A stretch of DNA of 8,668 nucleotides from positions 1-8,668 of the forward strand of contig JACDHU010000056.1 of NCBI GenBank assembly GCA_013820865.1, given 5' to 3'. The notes beneath the pieces were generated by a model. The model searched no databases, was not told the DNA's origin, and worked only from the letters and a program-made list of their open reading frames with translations. Each line of letters opens with the position of its first letter. Positions within the stretch are counted from its first letter, which is position 1. The position numbers and the translations under genes are program-made. The DNA comes from Chloroflexota bacterium (GTDB lineage: Bacteria; Chloroflexota; Limnocylindria; QHBO01). Of this stretch, positions 5,617-8,668 are shown one piece after another.

Positions 5617-6813
5617 ATGATTGACCTTTCCCTGACCGATGCCCAGCGTGACGTGCAGCGAACCGCGCGCGCCTTTGCCGAGCGCGAGATTCTGCCGCAC
5701 ATTCAGCAGCTGGACGCGGAGGCCACCTACGACCGTTCCCTGTACGAGAAGATGGGAGCCGCCGGCCTGCTGGGTCTGCCGATCCCCGAGAGATACGGCG
5801 GCGCCGGCATGGACTACATCGCCTTCGCCCTGCTGTGCGAGGAGATGGAGCGCGCCGATACCGCCTTCCGCGTCATCCTTTCGGTCCACACCGGGTTGAA
5901 CTCGCTGACGCTGCTGCAGTGGGGGACGGAGGAGCAGAAGCAGCAGTACCTTGTGCCGCAGGCACGAGGCGAGAAGCTCGCCACCTTTGGTTTGACCGAG
6001 CCGGGCGTCGGTTCGGATGCCGGCCAGCTCACCACCACCGCCCGTCGCGACGGCGACCGCTACCTGCTCAACGGCTCCAAGATCTGGATCAGCTTGGGCG
6101 ACACCGCCGATCACTTCCTCGTCTTCGCCACCGTGGACCGCTCGAAGGGCCACAAGGGCATCACCGCCTTCATCGTCGAGCGCTCATTTCCTGGCTTCAG
6201 CTCCGAGTCATTGCACGGCAAGCTCGGGGTGCGGGCCGGCAACACCGGCATCTTGACCTTCAGTGACTGCGAGGTGCCGTCGGTGAACCGGGTCGGCGAG
6301 GAGGGCGAGGGCTTCACCATCGCCATGAGCGCCATCGACCAGGGTCGCTACACAGTGGCGGCGGGAAGCGTCGGATTGGCGCAGGCGTGCCTGGACGCAT
6401 CGGTCAAGTACGCGCACGAGCGCCAGGCCTTTGGATCCGAGATCGGCCAGCATCAGCTGGTCAAGCAGATGATCTCCAAGATGTACGCCGGCATCGAGGC
6501 CGGACGCCTGCTGGTGTGGAAGGCGGGTGCCAAGAAGAATGCCGGCCAGCGCAACACGCGCGAGACGGGCCTGGCCAAGTGGTTCTGCACCGATCACGCC
6601 GTGGCCTCAGCTCTCGATGCCATCCAGGTCCATGGCGCCTACGGCTACTCCAACGAGTATCCGGTGGAGCGCTACCTGCGCAACTCCAAGGGCTCGGTCA
6701 TCTACGAGGGAACCTCGCAGATCCACACTCTGATGCAGGCCGATTACCTGCTCGGGTACCGCCGCGACAAGCCATTGCGCATGCCCCAGCCATCGTTCGA
6801 AGGCGAGATGTAG
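5617..6813 (+). CDS. Acyl-CoA dehydrogenase
   Basis: FAD-dependent enzyme that makes the trans-2-enoyl-CoA from an acyl-CoA and passes electrons to an electron-transfer flavoprotein. The 398-residue length is normal for the short/medium-chain type. Visible signatures are the N-terminal helical domain, LTEPGVGSD (126-134, FAD/substrate site), KIWISLGDTADHFLVF (155-170), the HERQAFG segment (267-273), QVHGAYGYSNEYPVERYLRNSK (337-358), and YEGTSQIH (363-370) with the likely catalytic base Glu364. All key residues are present. The ATG at 5617 matches the usual family start (MIDLSLTDAQRDVQRTARAFAE) but lacks a ribosome binding site, consistent with a leaderless message. It is transcribed alone, divergent from the redox operon and convergent with the acylase. 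Chain-length and branching preference, including a branched-chain or glutaryl-type substrate, cannot be read with confidence. Confidence 0.95.
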   Translation: MIDLSLTDAQRDVQRTARAFAEREILPHIQQLDAEATYDRSLYEKMGAAGLLGLPIPERYGGAGMDYIAFALLCEEMERADTAFRVILSVHTGLNSLTLLQWGTEEQKQQYLVPQARGEKLATFGLTEPGVGSDAGQLTTTARRDGDRYLLNGSKIWISLGDTADHFLVFATVDRSKGHKGITAFIVERSFPGFSSESLHGKLGVRAGNTGILTFSDCEVPSVNRVGEEGEGFTIAMSAIDQGRYTVAAGSVGLAQACLDASVKYAHERQAFGSEIGQHQLVKQMISKMYAGIEAGRLLVWKAGAKKNAGQRNTRETGLAKWFCTDHAVASALDAIQVHGAYGYSNEYPVERYLRNSKGSVIYEGTSQIHTLMQADYLLGYRRDKPLRMPQPSFEGEM

Positions 6814-6833
6814 GACCTGCCCGGCGGTCGATA

Positions 6834-6860
6834 CGAGGTTGCCGGTGCATGGCAACCTCG
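6834..6860. terminator. Perfect hairpin between convergent genes, likely bidirectional terminator
   Basis: CGAGGTTGCC (6834-6843) and GGCAACCTCG (6851-6860) form a perfect 10-bp stem around the 7-nt loop GGTGCAT. It lies 20 nt after the acyl-CoA dehydrogenase stop and 3 nt beyond the acylase stop on the other strand, so it can serve both. There is no T-run on either side, so it is not a classic intrinsic terminator; it may act as a pause site or protect the 3' ends. Confidence 0.6.
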
Positions 6861-6863
6861 GGG

Positions 6864-8668
6864 CTAGCCGATTGCCGTGGAGCCTGATGGAACCTGTGGC
6901 CGCAGGAGCAGGCGGTCGACGGTGGCGGACTGCACGGCCTCCACGGACCAGGCAATCGGCACGCCCTCGCCTCGCTGCCACAGCTCGAACAAATCGCCAT
7001 AGTGCGACGAAAGTGGATTGCCCGACTGCCCGCCGGCGATGACGTAGCGGCTGCGCTCGACATCGGCGAGATCAATGATGGTCCGATGGTTTGCGATCGC
7101 GGCCGGGTTCCCGAGCGGATGAAGAGGCTGGATGCCCGCCTGGGCGACGGTGTTCGAATCGCCCCCGATCAAGGCCGGCCCGAGATTGAACGCGCCGTCG
7201 AGCAGACGCCGGACGCCCAGCGGATGCAGCAGGCGCAGCGGGCGCACGCTGCCCCACGCCCACGCCGATGGCTGCGGACCGAACAGGTGGGTGAGTGTCG
7301 TCACGGCCGACGCGAGTGCCGCCTCGATGGCCGATTCATGATCGCGCGCGCTCAGATTCTCGACCAGGTGACTGATGATGCGCGCGCCGAATACGGTCCG
7401 CGGAATCGCGGGACCAACCCCCGCACCGAGCGCCCAACGCCACCCATTCGGGGCCGCTTCGCGCGCGGTTGATGCCGCCAGCTCGGCCACGAACAGCTCA
7501 TAGACCGATGCCGCCGCCGAGCCAGCGCTCACCACGCCGTCCCATCCCGCGAGGAGCTTGAGCGCCGTGCGAGCGGCATCGCGCGAGACGCGCGTGTCGA
7601 TGACGAGCGGACGAAGCTCGCGCCACGGCAGCGAGGCGACGTCGACCTGGAGCGCGGCCGTGGCGTCCATGTTCCAGTCCGTGCGTTCGGCGAGTACTTC
7701 GACGATCCGGGCGGCGCGGTAACCATCGAGCCAGTCGACGCCGAGGAACGGCTGGTCCAGCGCATCGGAGCGCGGCGCGTTGTTGGCCGAGACCACGAAG
7801 CCGGCGACCGGATCCAGCAGCCAGGGCAGGTCCTCGAACGGCAGGTGATCGGCCTCCCACCCGTGCTCTGCCTCCCACGCAGGCAGCGGCACCGTCCCGT
7901 AGCCGGCACGACGACGCGGCAGCGTGCCCGTGAGCTGCCAGCCGATGTGCCCGGCGACATCGGCGTACACGACGTTGAGCGCTGGACCCGGCCAGGCGCG
8001 GAAGCCCTCGCGAAAGGTCGAAAAGTCGCGCGACCGATGGACGTCGAGGAAGCCGCGCACGGCGACCGGCTCGAGCCAGGTGGCACGCAGCGACAGCGCC
8101 ATCGGCAGGTCGTCGAGGAGCGGCGTCAGGATCGGTCCTCGAGGTGTGACGAGCACCTCATCGACCACGGTCTGGCGGCCGCGAACCTCGATCTCCTGGG
8201 GAATGCGCTCGAGCGTCTCGGGACCGTCGGGTCCGCGAACGGTTCCGGCCTCGAGGTCGATCTCCTCCCAGAACAGGTCGGCCGAATCGGTGCATCCGGC
8301 GGTGATGCCCCACGCAGCGTGCCCGTTGTGTCCGCTTGGAAATGCCGGCCCGCCGACGAACGAGGCGCCGGCCACCTCCCAATCGGGAGTTCGCAGATGG
8401 GCGAGGTACCAGGGCGCTGGCAGCGACGGGCCAAGGTGCGGGTCATTGGCGAGCATCGGTGACCCGGTGGCCGTTCGGGAGCCAGCCACCGCCCAGGCGT
8501 TTGACGCGCCGGATCCGCCGACGAGGTCGCGCAGTCGGGTGACGTCCGCCGCCAGCCGGCCGACAACGGGTCCAGCGCCAACCCCGACCGGCATCACCGC
8601 TGGTAGCCAGGGCGCGTACGTGGGATCCACGGCGCGTAGCGCCTCCGGCCCATCGAGCAGGAGAACCT
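6864..8668 (-). CDS. Penicillin acylase family Ntn-hydrolase (N-terminus cut by window edge)
   Basis: Amidase of the penicillin G/V, cephalosporin and acyl-homoserine-lactone acylase family, made as a precursor that cuts itself into alpha and beta chains. The autocleavage site is GGSGA|SNAWAV; the nucleophile Ser (codon 8504-8502) would become the beta-chain N-terminus. Counting that Ser as B1, His falls at B23 in LANDPHL, Ala at B69 in WGITAGCTDSADLF, and Asn at B241 in VVSANNAPRSD. These are the oxyanion and catalytic positions known from E. coli penicillin acylase (Gln at B23 there). HisB23 is seen in cephalosporin acylases and in PvdQ. The beta chain is about 546 residues, normal for the family, and ends at TAG 6866-6864. 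The frame is open to the right edge, so most of the alpha chain and any signal peptide are missing. It appears catalytically intact; its substrate is unknown. Confidence 0.92.
   Translation of the reverse strand, partial: VLLLDGPEALRAVDPTYAPWLPAVMPVGVGAGPVVGRLAADVTRLRDLVGGSGASNAWAVAGSRTATGSPMLANDPHLGPSLPAPWYLAHLRTPDWEVAGASFVGGPAFPSGHNGHAAWGITAGCTDSADLFWEEIDLEAGTVRGPDGPETLERIPQEIEVRGRQTVVDEVLVTPRGPILTPLLDDLPMALSLRATWLEPVAVRGFLDVHRSRDFSTFREGFRAWPGPALNVVYADVAGHIGWQLTGTLPRRRAGYGTVPLPAWEAEHGWEADHLPFEDLPWLLDPVAGFVVSANNAPRSDALDQPFLGVDWLDGYRAARIVEVLAERTDWNMDATAALQVDVASLPWRELRPLVIDTRVSRDAARTALKLLAGWDGVVSAGSAAASVYELFVAELAASTAREAAPNGWRWALGAGVGPAIPRTVFGARIISHLVENLSARDHESAIEAALASAVTTLTHLFGPQPSAWAWGSVRPLRLLHPLGVRRLLDGAFNLGPALIGGDSNTVAQAGIQPLHPLGNPAAIANHRTIIDLADVERSRYVIAGGQSGNPLSSHYGDLFELWQRGEGVPIAWSVEAVQSATVDRLLLRPQVPSGSTAIG

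Noticed and set aside
5485..6153. Minus-strand open reading frame of 222 codons antisense to the acyl-CoA dehydrogenase start
   Set aside because: It overlaps the divergent control region and a gene with all catalytic residues. The composition is that of an antisense shadow.
8628..8630. GTG as the true start of the penicillin acylase
   Set aside because: The frame stays open to the window edge, and the autocleavage Ser would be only residue 43, leaving no alpha chain. The gene is therefore cut by the edge.
1..8668. tRNA, rRNA, CRISPR array, insertion sequence or attachment site
   Set aside because: I saw no repeat arrays, transposase motifs, terminal inverted repeats or tRNA-like sequence. 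The only intergenic gaps are short and are explained by promoters and hairpins.

Overview
The window is a GC-rich bacterial chromosomal segment with tightly packed genes. No taxonomic marker gene is present. A DtxR/IdeR-type iron box, a Mer-like flavin/F420 oxidoreductase, GTG and TTG starts and a probably leaderless transcript would all suit an actinomycete or a member of the Chloroflexota. That placement is an inference, and I cannot decide between the two.

Layout. (1) Positions 1-1366, minus strand, are the start of an iron-uptake ABC operon. A promoter overlapped by an iron box drives a ferric-iron-binding lipoprotein, followed by the N-terminus of the permease, which is cut by the left edge. 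(2) Positions 1403-5491, minus strand, form a four-gene unit in which every junction is a 4-bp stop/start overlap. It encodes, in order, a luciferase-like (LLM, Mer-like) oxidoreductase, a GlcF/HdrD-like Fe-S protein, a GlcD-like FAD-linked oxidase and an unrecognised 86-residue protein. (3) Positions 5492-5616 are a divergent control region with overlapping palindromes and a good -10 box almost touching the next start codon. (4) Positions 5617-6813, plus strand, encode a complete acyl-CoA dehydrogenase. (5) Positions 6814-6863 hold a perfect 10-bp-stem hairpin between convergent genes. (6) Positions 6864-8668, minus strand, encode most of a penicillin-acylase-family N-terminal-nucleophile hydrolase, whose N-terminus runs off the right edge.

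How the parts may work together. The four overlapping genes look like one redox module. The LLM protein would act on a substrate with reduced flavin or F420, and the FAD and Fe-S proteins would form a dehydrogenase that passes electrons onward. The divergent acyl-CoA dehydrogenase shares the control region and may belong to the same catabolic programme. Both the FAD and the Fe-S protein have lost signature residues of the glycolate/lactate dehydrogenase families they resemble. This is the most interesting signal in the window: it points to a divergent module whose substrate is not a standard 2-hydroxy acid. The iron operon beside it is probably controlled separately by iron.
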